A DNA stretch of 64,000 nt, taken from Streptomyces sp. NRRL F-5630. GTDB taxonomy: Bacteria > Actinomycetota > Actinomycetes > Streptomycetales > Streptomycetaceae. The number at the start of each line of letters is the position of its first letter. The stretch's first letter is position 1. The stretch spans positions 1 to 64,000 of the forward strand of contig NZ_JOGO01000019.1 in NCBI RefSeq assembly GCF_000719475.1, written 5' to 3'. Below are positions 1 through 7,757 of the stretch, piece after piece. The translations under genes were made by a program, and so were the position numbers. A model generated the notes under the pieces. The model had not been told where the DNA came from and did no database searches. It saw only the letters and a program-made list of their open reading frames with translations.

Positions 1-121
1 CGGAAACCTCGGGCGTTCGCTTCGCTCAGCCGGTGCCATCGACGCCGACCCGGACACGGCATGACCCTCAGCCTCGTGGGATTACGGGACAGCGCTTAGG
101 CGGTCTGTTCGAGAGCCGGAT

Positions 122-574
122 TCAGGGTGCGCACGTTGCCGCTGCCAGCAGTTCCGGGAAGGCGGAGGGTTCAGCCTTGCGCAGGTCGAGCCACCAGCTC
201 GCGTAGTCCACGTTTCGTAGGGCTTCCTCGACGGTCTCCCACTTGGCCTCCGCCGTGTCTTCGTCCATCACGAGGGCGGTGTACGCGTCGGAGAGGAGCT
301 GGTGGCGGCAACGGGTGGCCCAAGGGACCATTCGTGCCGTGCCGTGGAGAACGGGCATCTGGTGAAGCTTCGCCCATTCCTCGACGGCTTTCTCTTCGGC
401 CGCGCGTTCCTTTGCGCGTTCGGCCGAGCGCGCGGTTTCCCAGCACGCGGTGCAGGGCTGCGTCCCGAGCCACTCGGCGAAGCCGGCCCGGCGATCGGCG
501 GGACGGTTGGTGAGGTCTCGCGTTTCCGTGTGGCCGCAGGTGTGATCGATGGTCCACTCTGTGGGGATTGCCAT
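122..574 (-). CDS. Small hypothetical protein with possible zinc ligands
   Basis: A 150-residue soluble protein that I do not recognise. The N-terminus has His11, Cys13 and His15 followed by a CxxC pair (Cys41 and Cys44), which could bind zinc. A charged, Ala/Glu-rich helical stretch follows at about 48-70. No membrane segment or signal peptide is seen. It is the last gene on this strand before the left edge, 57 bases after the VWA protein, so it probably belongs to the same element transcript. The ATG start has only a weak ribosome site (GAAAG). The 121 bases to its left hold no gene that I can support. Confidence 0.6.
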   Translation of the reverse strand: MAIPTEWTIDHTCGHTETRDLTNRPADRRAGFAEWLGTQPCTACWETARSAERAKERAAEEKAVEEWAKLHQMPVLHGTARMVPWATRCRHQLLSDAYTALVMDEDTAEAKWETVEEALRNVDYASWWLDLRKAEPSAFPELLAAATCAP

Positions 575-631
575 GTGTTGGTGCCGCTTTCTGTCTTCTG
601 AGTCTGGTCGGCGTGGTCGTGTGGCGGCGGC

Positions 632-2428
632 TCAGCGTGTCTTGCGGATGGCGTCTGTGGCCGCCTTCGCGATGGCGGCGGGCGCGCTGGAGGGCTTGGG
701 GAGGTGAAGAAGGGTGGCCCCCGGCAGGTGCTGGGACTCTGTGGTGAGGGTGAGCTGGAGTACGGCGCAGCCGGCGGCGGTGAGGCGTTTGACGCGGGTG
801 ACGGCTTGGGCGGTTTCGTCGCTGCCGTAGTGGGCGTCGGTGACGATCACGAGGAGGCGGCCTGCGCCGGGGCGGCTGAGGTCGAGTCCGTGGTCGAGCG
901 CGTCGATGGCGTCGGCCAGGTTGTGGTTGCCGCCGTTGGCTTCGAACAGTGTCACGCGCTCCGGCGCGCGGTTGCTGGGCCGGGTCAGTGCGGTCAGGTG
1001 CATGTCGTAGGCGACGGTGGCGGTACGGGAGTCGGGGTCGGTCAGGGCCGCTGCGCGGGCCACGATCCAGGCAGCGGACGCGACGGGCCCTGTGGCGGCG
1101 CTCATGGAGCCGGAGACATCGACGGCGATACCCACGCGTAGCGGTGGGGTGGGGGAGGTGCGGCGGCGGGTGTGGGTGAACGGTTCCGCGGTGGGGACCG
1201 ATCCGGCCGCGCGCTGTGCGTCGCGGGCGAGGGCCGCGCGCATGTTGAGGCGGCCGGGCGGGGTAGGGCTGGTGGTCCGTTCCTCGGTGCGTTCGCGGTA
1301 GGCGGCGGCGCGCAACGCGCGGCTCAGGCGCGCGGCGGCACTTCGCTCGGCAGCGGTGGGCTTGCGGCTGCCGGTGACAGGGTTGCCGTAGGGCGCCGGG
1401 GTTCCGTCGGGATCGACGGTGGTGCTGCGGGGGTTGAAGACCGACTTGGCGGTGGCGGCGGCTTTGCGTCGCTGGCCGGCCCGCCGAGCGCGGTCCTCGG
1501 CCTGCGCCTTGGACTGTGCGGCCATGGCGTTGGTCGCTGCAGCCTGTGCGGCAAGGTCGGCGGCGTCGGTGGCGGCCATGCTGTTCATGACGGCGCCTGC
1601 GGCGTCGGAGAGCAGATCGGTGAGGTTGCCGGGCACGGGCAGGGCGGGGGTCGCGGCGTCCAGAGCGTCGCACCATTCCTGAGCGTGCGCGAGCATCGTC
1701 GTGGCGTCGTGATCGGCGCACTGCTGGGCCGCGCCCCAGATGCGGGTGAGGGTGGCCAACAGCGGTGCGCTTAGCACCTGTTCGCACAGCTCGGCGACGG
1801 CCCGGGTTTCGGCGGCGTCGAGGATGCCGATATCGCGGCGGCCGAGGATCAGGGCCGCCGCGCCGGCGGCTTGCTCGATGCCCTGGAGGGTGGGGTGGGC
1901 GATGTCGGGCATGACCAGGGTCCGGGCGCTGGCGCGCAGGTATGTGCGGTCGGTGGGCCGCCTGAGAAGGTGCTGTCCTTCGACACGGCTCTCCTCCAGC
2001 AGGAGCGCGGCCTCAACGACACGGGGGGCCGCTCCGGCGGGCTCCGTCCAGATGGAGTGGGCCGCGTGCGCGGCCTCGTGGACGAACACCCCCCAGGCGG
2101 CCGGATACCGCTCCTCGTCGCCGACGATCCGCGGATTGATCTCGTGGGGCTGGAGGGGGGCGAAGAGGCGGGCGTCGAACTCGACCTCGGCCAGAGAGGG
2201 GGAAAAGGCGGCGGGTGCGCCGCTGCGGGTGCCGGGGCGGCAGGTGACGAGGAGGTCCTGGCGGCCGGCGAGGTCGACGAGGCGGTCGCCGAGTTCGGCT
2301 CCCACGCGCAGCCACGCCGCCGGGGAGGAGCGCGGCTGCGCGGGCGGGGCCCCGTCGTCGGCCCAGCGGGCGAGGTCGGCGACGTCGTCCGGCGCGGTGG
2401 CGGGGGACTGGACGTGGTGAGCGCTCAT
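632..2428 (-). CDS. Metallopeptidase-like plus VWA domain protein (DUF2201/COG3864 type)
   Basis: The 598-residue protein has a zincin-like HEAAH motif at residues 117-121 with a downstream Glu-rich LEES segment near 144-147 that could supply a third ligand. A long Ala-rich helical linker (about 280-400) leads to a C-terminal von Willebrand A domain with a MIDAS-type DVSGSMS at 437-443. This order matches predicted metallopeptidase/VWA proteins that pair with MoxR AAA+ ATPases. Here the start ATG overlaps the stop of such an ATPase by four bases, so the two are translationally coupled. By analogy with CobT, BchD and ViaA, the VWA part may bring substrates to the ATPase. The substrate is unknown. 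The motifs are seen; the partnership is inferred from context. Confidence 0.8.
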   Translation of the reverse strand: MSAHHVQSPATAPDDVADLARWADDGAPPAQPRSSPAAWLRVGAELGDRLVDLAGRQDLLVTCRPGTRSGAPAAFSPSLAEVEFDARLFAPLQPHEINPRIVGDEERYPAAWGVFVHEAAHAAHSIWTEPAGAAPRVVEAALLLEESRVEGQHLLRRPTDRTYLRASARTLVMPDIAHPTLQGIEQAAGAAALILGRRDIGILDAAETRAVAELCEQVLSAPLLATLTRIWGAAQQCADHDATTMLAHAQEWCDALDAATPALPVPGNLTDLLSDAAGAVMNSMAATDAADLAAQAAATNAMAAQSKAQAEDRARRAGQRRKAAATAKSVFNPRSTTVDPDGTPAPYGNPVTGSRKPTAAERSAAARLSRALRAAAYRERTEERTTSPTPPGRLNMRAALARDAQRAAGSVPTAEPFTHTRRRTSPTPPLRVGIAVDVSGSMSAATGPVASAAWIVARAAALTDPDSRTATVAYDMHLTALTRPSNRAPERVTLFEANGGNHNLADAIDALDHGLDLSRPGAGRLLVIVTDAHYGSDETAQAVTRVKRLTAAGCAVLQLTLTTESQHLPGATLLHLPKPSSAPAAIAKAATDAIRKTR

Positions 2429-3627
2429 CGCGTGTGCCCCCGGTTCGTGGAGCCGGCGCTCGGGGGCTGCGGGGCGGCTGAGGCAGGGAGCTGCTTGCCG
2501 AGGGTGAGGGGAGCGATCTTCTTGACGCCAGCAGCCTTGGTGACGGCGTCGGCGACGGCGTCACGATCCTCCACGGGAGCGACGCCGATCAAGTTCGCGA
2601 GCGCGGCCGTGGTGCCGAGGACGGCCTCGGTCTTCTGGAAGCTGAGCAGCTCACGCAGCTGAGGCGCCCAGCCCAGCTCGCCGAGTTCGACCTGGCGGGC
2701 GAGGTGCCGGGCGACACGAACCACCCGCGCATCGATCCGCAGCGCCAGGGCCAGGTCGTAATCGGTGCCCACCTGGACCTGCACGCTGAAACGACTCGAC
2801 AACGCCTCCGTCAGCACCGCCCCGTGCACGCCAGGATTGTGGCCCGCCACCACGTAGAAGCCGCTCTCGGCCTTGATGGTCTCGCCCTTGTGGGCCTTGA
2901 CCTGGATCTGCCGGCGCCCGTCCATCGCCGGATACAACGACGCCAACACCTTCGGCGAGATCAGGGTGGCGTCGTCGATCAGCAGGGCGCGGCCCTCGGT
3001 CATCGCGGTGACCAGCGGACCGTACTGGAAGACGTAGCCTCCGTCGTCGTCCTGCGTGTACTCGCCGATCAAGTCGCCGACCGTGGTGTCGCCGTCCCCG
3101 GCGACGGTGAGCAGGTCCGGGAACGCCGCCTCCACCAACGACGTCTTGCCGGTGCCCGGAGGGCCGTAGAGCAGCACTGGCACGTCGGCGTCGCGAAGAC
3201 GGGCCAGCGCCTCGACATCGGGCAGATCGGCCAGCTCCCGAGGGTGGTAGAGCTGGCCCCCCGCGCGACGGATCGGGCCGGTCTGCTTGGGCGTGGTTGC
3301 TGTGGGAATCGTCGTGCGGGCCGTGGCCGCCTGGACGCGGGGAGAGTGGGTGCCCGGTGGGCTGATCACAGCGGTTCGCGCGGCTGCGGCGGTTTTCGCG
3401 TTCGCGCGGAAAGTGGGCTGTCCGGTTCCGCCTTGGTCGGCCTCGCCGCGACGCACCAGGGTGAGGGCGGCGTTGCGGACGGCGCCGTGGGAGTGTCCCA
3501 GTTGCCTGGCCATGTCCCCGATGGTGAGCGCGTCCGCCGGCCGTTTGGCCAGTAGCTTGGCGACCTTGGCCCGTAGCTCGCCGCCCTTGGTACGAGCTGG
3601 ACTGGTGGGCGGTCCGGGTGTGGTCAA
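2425..3627 (-). CDS. MoxR-type AAA+ ATPase with N-terminal helix-turn-helix region
   Basis: The 400-residue ATPase has Walker A GPPGTGKT at 155-162 and Walker B ending LLIDDA near 215-220. A region at about 15-65 looks like a winged-helix DNA-binding fold (GDMARQLGHSHGAV). The central domain resembles MoxR/CobS AAA+ chaperones, which remodel proteins or insert metal together with VWA partners; the next gene encodes one and overlaps by 4 bases. I chose the TTG start at 3627 because AAGGGG lies 6 bases upstream and the protein-like sequence begins there; the open frame runs further upstream without a credible N-terminus. An N-terminal helix-turn-helix region on a MoxR protein is uncommon. Confidence 0.8.
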   Translation of the reverse strand: MTTPGPPTSPARTKGGELRAKVAKLLAKRPADALTIGDMARQLGHSHGAVRNAALTLVRRGEADQGGTGQPTFRANAKTAAAARTAVISPPGTHSPRVQAATARTTIPTATTPKQTGPIRRAGGQLYHPRELADLPDVEALARLRDADVPVLLYGPPGTGKTSLVEAAFPDLLTVAGDGDTTVGDLIGEYTQDDDGGYVFQYGPLVTAMTEGRALLIDDATLISPKVLASLYPAMDGRRQIQVKAHKGETIKAESGFYVVAGHNPGVHGAVLTEALSSRFSVQVQVGTDYDLALALRIDARVVRVARHLARQVELGELGWAPQLRELLSFQKTEAVLGTTAALANLIGVAPVEDRDAVADAVTKAAGVKKIAPLTLGKQLPASAAPQPPSAGSTNRGHTR

Positions 3628-3757
3628 AGCAAGCCCCTTGAACGGATGCGGATACGGACGGGGGTTGGCAACGCGCTGGAAGACGGGCCGCTCTCGTTGC
3701 GGGTCACGGACTGTGCCGATGTCGCCGACCGGCGCGGCCGGGGCGTGGTGGCGGCGC

Positions 3758-4003
3758 TCACCGGCTGACCGAGGGCTCGGTCCACATGCACGGGGTGGCC
3801 GGTGACGAGCAGTTCGCCGGCCGTCGAGCAGGGGCCTGCGTCCGCTCCGTCCCGGGTTTGGTCGCTTGGCAGGCGCAGAGGGGCGCCTCCTCGAAGCCGG
3901 ACTCGAGCAGGATCCGCCGAGCGGCGGAGTTGTAGCGGGTGGTGGTGATCTCGCCGGTGAGGGCGTGCCGGATGGTGCGGACCGGCTCTGGCGCATCGGG
4001 CAA
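3758..4003 (-). CDS. Short hypothetical protein
   Basis: A predicted 81-residue protein starting at a TTG, 10 bases after the upstream gene's stop, with TAGGAG about 8 bases before the start. The first half (IRHALTGEITTTRYNSAARRILLESG) is cut here to its idea only: it reads like ordinary protein, while the tail is Pro/Thr-rich with a few Cys residues. No family is recognised. A longer in-frame reading would overlap most of the neighbouring gene and is less likely. The roughly 130 bases between it and the MoxR-like gene hold nothing I can identify. Confidence 0.4.
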   Translation of the reverse strand: MPDAPEPVRTIRHALTGEITTTRYNSAARRILLESGFEEAPLCACQATKPGTERTQAPARRPANCSSPATPCMWTEPSVSR

Positions 4004-4013
4004 GGTGGGTCTC

Positions 4014-4556
4014 CTACCGGTGGTGACGGGAATGCGGCGGGGTGTTGGGCGGTGTCTGTGCAGACGCAGTGTGCGAACTGCGGACCATCTCTCCGATGCG
4101 CGTCGTGGACGAGGCGAGGCGGCGGGAGAGCCCCTGCGCGAGGACCCGGTAAGTGGCGGCTGCGCGGCCCATCTCATCTGCGGCGCGGCGAAGTTGGTCG
4201 GCACTGGTCACGGGTGTGGGGTCTGCGTCGTCGTAGAGGTAGATCTCGGTGCGGTGATGGATGGCGAGGTCGCACAGAGTGGCGGCCAGCGAAATCTGGG
4301 CGCAGGCGCCGGCGAGGTGCGCCAGGGATTCGGCGGCGCCCTCCATCTGGGGGTAGGGGCTGACCGACAGGTCGTAGAGCTGGCGCGTGCTCTTCGAGGC
4401 CAGCTCGTGCAGCCGCAGGCTGACAGGTGCGATCTCGCGGACAGGCTTGGCGATCTCGCCCCGTTGGATACGCCGGGCCTCGGCCGTCAGCTCCTCCAGG
4501 GTGGCGGACGCGTCGCCGAACAGGCGGATGTGTTGGGTCAGGTTGACGGTGCGCAG
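4014..4556 (-). CDS. Hypothetical helical protein, probable CTG start
   Basis: A predicted 180-residue soluble, mostly helical protein of unknown function. The first internal ATG (at 4346) would remove 70 residues of convincing protein-like sequence, including the segment LEELTAEARRI. Upstream the frame has no ATG, GTG or TTG before the previous gene's stop. The best candidate is CTG at 4556, with GGAG about 7 bases before it and 13 bases after the stop of the preceding gene. A CTG start is rare, so the exact N-terminus needs checking. Length, helical make-up and position resemble the 11711-12337 gene of the same element, but I see no clear sequence match. Confidence 0.6.
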   Translation of the reverse strand: MRTVNLTQHIRLFGDASATLEELTAEARRIQRGEIAKPVREIAPVSLRLHELASKSTRQLYDLSVSPYPQMEGAAESLAHLAGACAQISLAATLCDLAIHHRTEIYLYDDADPTPVTSADQLRRAADEMGRAAATYRVLAQGLSRRLASSTTRIGEMVRSSHTASAQTPPNTPPHSRHHR

Positions 4557-4569
4557 GGCTACTCCTGCC

Positions 4570-5031
4570 TCAGCGGGTGCGGGAACTGGACGCCTGTGCG
4601 GCGGTAGGACGAGGCGGCGAGAGGCTGATGTTCGCTTCGGTCACTTCAGGTGTGGGATTGCGCCGCAGGGCGGGAGGGGTCTGTACAGCCGCGACCGCGG
4701 CGTCGGGTCCGCGACGAGACGCGACGGGAGCGGCGTTGCGTGCCTCGGCGCGGTCGTGGAAGACGGCCTGGGCGAGGCCGGGGTCGGCTGCGACGATCTG
4801 GCCCTTGTTCTGCAGGGCGCGGATGGAGCCCGAGACGACGGTCAGGGCCGAGGCCCGGTCCAGTCGTCCGGGCAGCGTGTAGATGTCCAGTTCCTTGTGG
4901 TGAATCCAGCCGCGAGCGGTGAGAGCGTGGTCGCCTCGGTCGGGCCCGTCCGGGGTGCTGGCGGTGGCGGCGACGATGCCGAGTTCGGGGTGCTCGGCGA
5001 AGACGACGTCGGGGTCGGGGAGAGAGGTCAT
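4570..5031 (-). CDS. Hypothetical element protein
   Basis: A 153-residue protein without recognised domains. The N-terminal hundred residues look folded, with GIVAATAST and WIHHKELDIY motifs. The C-terminal third is Pro/Ala/Arg-rich and probably disordered. The pattern (values that may be bound or hidden, ALTARGWIHHKE) recalls small DUF-type proteins common on Streptomyces conjugative elements, but I cannot assign one. The ATG start follows a GAGAGGAAG ribosome site. It lies 52 bases after the 5084-5767 gene and 13 bases before the next, consistent with one transcript. Confidence 0.6.
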   Translation of the reverse strand: MTSLPDPDVVFAEHPELGIVAATASTPDGPDRGDHALTARGWIHHKELDIYTLPGRLDRASALTVVSGSIRALQNKGQIVAADPGLAQAVFHDRAEARNAAPVASRRGPDAAVAAVQTPPALRRNPTPEVTEANISLSPPRPTAAQASSSRTR

Positions 5032-5083
5032 GGAAGCGTCTTCCTCTCGGTGATGGCGAGAACGGTGTGCGATGCGGTGCGCC

Positions 5084-5767
5084 TCAGCGGGAGCGGTGCG
5101 GCGGCGCCGGCGGGGAAGGTGACGGGGGCCGCTGGCCGACGGGTGTCTCGCCTGTCGGCGCGGCCGGTCGGGAGGCCGCGGCGCGGGTACGTGCGGAGGA
5201 CACGGGCGGGCCGACGCGACTTGCGAGGTGGGCCCCGGCGCGCGCGAGCGCCGCTCCCTGGGCGGACAGGAGGTCGGCGTAGTGCCATCCCTCGCTGTTG
5301 CGCAGTTCGATGGCCCGGACCTCGTACAGGTCTCGGTACCTGGACGGCATGGGGTTGAGGTGGATGACGGCCTCCGCCCACTCGTCCTGCAGCTCGGCGG
5401 CCCGTTCGAGCGTGGACTCGATACCGCGCAGGTTGCTCAGATCGGTACTGAGCGGGCCGCTCAGGTAATCCACCGCCAGCGCGGTCGCGCGGACGCCTGC
5501 GAGGACTTCGGGACCGTGGGCGAGGAAGGTCTCGACGTGGGTCCATGCCTCGGCGTCGCGGCCGACTTTGCCATCGGCGTAGCGATCTTCGTCCAACGGC
5601 CATCCCTCGCTGTCGCACAGGGAGTCCGAGATGGCGTCCCACGCGTCGGAGGCGCGGGTGATGCCCTCGGCTGCGGCGGCCAGCGCGGGAACATGGCGGG
5701 TCCAGAGGGGCTCGTCGGCGGGCTCAGAGCCGGGGGCGCCGGTCGGGGTGGTGTTTGCGTCGGTCAT
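5084..5767 (-). CDS. Hypothetical element protein
   Basis: A 227-residue acidic, helical protein with a Pro/Arg/Ser-rich tail (about residues 185-227). The central part has repeated Trp and acidic residues (AWDAISDSL, GWPLDEDRYADG) and no membrane segment. I do not recognise the family. It sits immediately downstream of the VirB4-like ATPase with a 40-base gap, so it may be an accessory protein of the transfer apparatus or unrelated cargo. The start is an ATG. Confidence 0.6.
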   Translation of the reverse strand: MTDANTTPTGAPGSEPADEPLWTRHVPALAAAAEGITRASDAWDAISDSLCDSEGWPLDEDRYADGKVGRDAEAWTHVETFLAHGPEVLAGVRATALAVDYLSGPLSTDLSNLRGIESTLERAAELQDEWAEAVIHLNPMPSRYRDLYEVRAIELRNSEGWHYADLLSAQGAALARAGAHLASRVGPPVSSARTRAAASRPAAPTGETPVGQRPPSPSPPAPPHRSR

Positions 5768-5807
5768 GTGGTGGACCTCGTGAAGTGTGCGTGCCCTTGC
5801 CGGGCGC

Positions 5808-7364
5808 TCAGCGGGAGCGGGGGGACAGCAAGGGGGCCGCTGGGTCCGTGACCTCGGCGTTTTTGGGTCCCATGCGTGCGTCGGTGTCGAAGAGTTGGCG
5901 CTCTTCGGGGTGGAGGATGTGCTGGGTGATGAAGCTGCGGCCGGCGACCTTCCAGAGTCCCCGGCCGCGGGTCAGGGCGGAGACGGCCTGGGCCTCGACG
6001 CCGGTGAGGCCGAGAAGCGTGGTCGCGGCGGCGAGCTGGTCCTGCTCCTGGCGGTAGATGACGCGCGTGGAGCAGTCGCTGAGAAGTCCTTCGGCCAGGG
6101 CGCGTCCGCGCGAGCCGGCCGAACCGGCGGCGAGGAGGTCGCTGAGCCGGTGGATGACCATCCAGTTGGCCAGGCCCAGGCCGCGGGAGAGCTTCCACTG
6201 CGCCTGCATGCGTTCCAGGAGCCCGGTGTGGCGCATGATGCGCCAGGCTTCGTCGTAGATGACCCAGCGGCGCCCGGCCTCGGGGTCGGCGAGGGCGGCC
6301 TCCATCCAGGCGCTGGCGCAGGTCATGGCGAGGACGAGGCCGAGGTCGTCGCCGGTGCCGCCGAGGCGGGAGAGGTCGATGGTGAGCATCGGCGCGTTCG
6401 GGTCGAAGGTGACGGTGGAGGGGGCGTCGAACATGCCGCTCAGGTCACCGTGCAGGAGACGGCGGAGGGCGTGGCCGAGGTCGTCGGCGGCGGTCGCGAT
6501 ACGTCCGGCGGACCCGGCGAGGACAGCGTCGATGCGGTCCGGGTGGGTGAGGACGCTGGCGACGTCGCCGAGCAGAGGGACGGCGCCGGCGCTCTCGGCC
6601 TCGGCGACGGCGAGGTCGAGGGCCGTGTCGAGGGCGGTGTGCTCGGCGGGGCGAAGGTCGCGCCCGAGGACGGTGCGGACGAGTCCGGCGAGCAGCAGAA
6701 GGCGCCGCTTGCGGACTTCGCCGCGCCAGTCCTGCGGCGACACCGAGGCGGGCCGGGCCGGGGCGTCCAGCGGGTTGAGGCGTCCGCTCAGTCCCGGGCC
6801 GAGCGCGATCGTTTGCCCGCCCAGGGCCGAGGCGACCGGCCCCCACTCTCCCTTGGGGTCGGAGGGCACGTAGATCTTGTAGCCGTGCGCGATGGCGCGC
6901 AGCGCGATGCTCTTGGCGAGCGCGGACTTGCCTGTCCCGATGATCCCGGCGATCACGCCGTTGGGGTTGGTGAAGCCCTCGACGCGGCCGGAGGCGTACA
7001 GGGCGAAGGGGTCGTAGCAGAAGGCGGCGTCGGCGTGGACGTCGCGCCCGATGTAGAGGCCCTCGGCGCCGAGGCCACCCTCGGCGAGGAAGGGGTAGGC
7101 GCCCGAGACGACTGCCGTGGTCAGCCGGTGGGCGGGCAGACGGAGCTTCCCGCCGCGCGCGGAGGCGGGGCCGGGCCTGCCGGAGGCCGGATAGGTGGCC
7201 CGCATTTCGGAGTCGAGCCCTGGCGTGGGCTCCTCGCGGTCGCTCTGTCCGGCGGTGGCTGCGCGGCGGCGGGCGGCGGCGAGGCGGGCGCGGTGGACCT
7301 TGCGCTCGGGGCGGTCGGGCCGCTGGGTGGGGGAGAAGAAGGGGGAGGCGATGGCGCGGCGCAT
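5808..7364 (-). CDS. VirB4/TraE-like conjugation ATPase
   Basis: A 518-residue ATPase of the VirB4 class, which powers pilus assembly and substrate passage in type IV secretion. Walker A GIIGTGKS is at 140-147 and Walker B RWVIYDEAW at about 366-374. Between them is the typical VirB4 pattern: a DPKGEW segment after the P-loop, GRLNPLD, and a later QWKLSRGLG helix. It is shorter than Gram-negative VirB4 (about 800 residues), and the part that would form the VirB4 N-terminus is probably supplied by the separate SCO6880-like protein. An ATG start is used, 12 bases after the stop of the preceding small gene. Expected location is the cytoplasmic face of the membrane. Confidence 0.85.
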   Translation of the reverse strand: MRRAIASPFFSPTQRPDRPERKVHRARLAAARRRAATAGQSDREEPTPGLDSEMRATYPASGRPGPASARGGKLRLPAHRLTTAVVSGAYPFLAEGGLGAEGLYIGRDVHADAAFCYDPFALYASGRVEGFTNPNGVIAGIIGTGKSALAKSIALRAIAHGYKIYVPSDPKGEWGPVASALGGQTIALGPGLSGRLNPLDAPARPASVSPQDWRGEVRKRRLLLLAGLVRTVLGRDLRPAEHTALDTALDLAVAEAESAGAVPLLGDVASVLTHPDRIDAVLAGSAGRIATAADDLGHALRRLLHGDLSGMFDAPSTVTFDPNAPMLTIDLSRLGGTGDDLGLVLAMTCASAWMEAALADPEAGRRWVIYDEAWRIMRHTGLLERMQAQWKLSRGLGLANWMVIHRLSDLLAAGSAGSRGRALAEGLLSDCSTRVIYRQEQDQLAAATTLLGLTGVEAQAVSALTRGRGLWKVAGRSFITQHILHPEERQLFDTDARMGPKNAEVTDPAAPLLSPRSR

Positions 7365-7376
7365 GAAGTCCTCGTG

Positions 7377-7745
7377 TCAGGTGCGGAGTTCGGCGGCGGT
7401 GGCCCGGCGGCGGATGAGCCGTACGGCGCCGTGGTGGCGTCGGCACAGGTGGGTAGGCGCGGGGCGCGGGCCCGGGGCGGCGTGGGCGGCGCGGTGCAGG
7501 AGGTCGGTCAGCTGCCAGGCGCGAAGCCGTGCTTCGCGTAGTGGTGCGGCGGCTTCCCGGATCGGGGTGGCGCGCTCGGCGTGGACATCGAGGAGGCGTA
7601 GCAGGGCGCATCCGAGGTCGTGGAGAGCGTCGAGGTCGTCCGGGCCGGCGAGGAAGGGCCCGGTGCAGGTGGCGCGGTGCAGGTCGAGGGCGGTGGCGGC
7701 GAGCGGGAGCAGGCCGTCGGGTGGGGGCGGTTCGGGCTGGTGCAT
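7377..7745 (-). CDS. Small hypothetical protein in transfer operon
   Basis: A 122-residue, Ala/Leu/Arg-rich helical protein with several His and three Cys residues (HLCRRHH near residue 97). No domain is recognised. It sits between the SCO6880-like gene and the VirB4-like gene with gaps of 12 bases on both sides, so it is almost certainly co-transcribed with them. It could be a small structural or accessory subunit of the transfer complex, but nothing in the sequence shows this directly. Confidence 0.6.
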   Translation of the reverse strand: MHQPEPPPPDGLLPLAATALDLHRATCTGPFLAGPDDLDALHDLGCALLRLLDVHAERATPIREAAAPLREARLRAWQLTDLLHRAAHAAPGPRPAPTHLCRRHHGAVRLIRRRATAAELRT

Positions 7746-7757
7746 CGGGTTGCCCGC

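Noticed and set aside
100..121. A GTTCGAGAGCC segment resembling a tRNA T-arm (possible att site)
   Set aside because: No acceptor, anticodon or D-arm can be folded around it.
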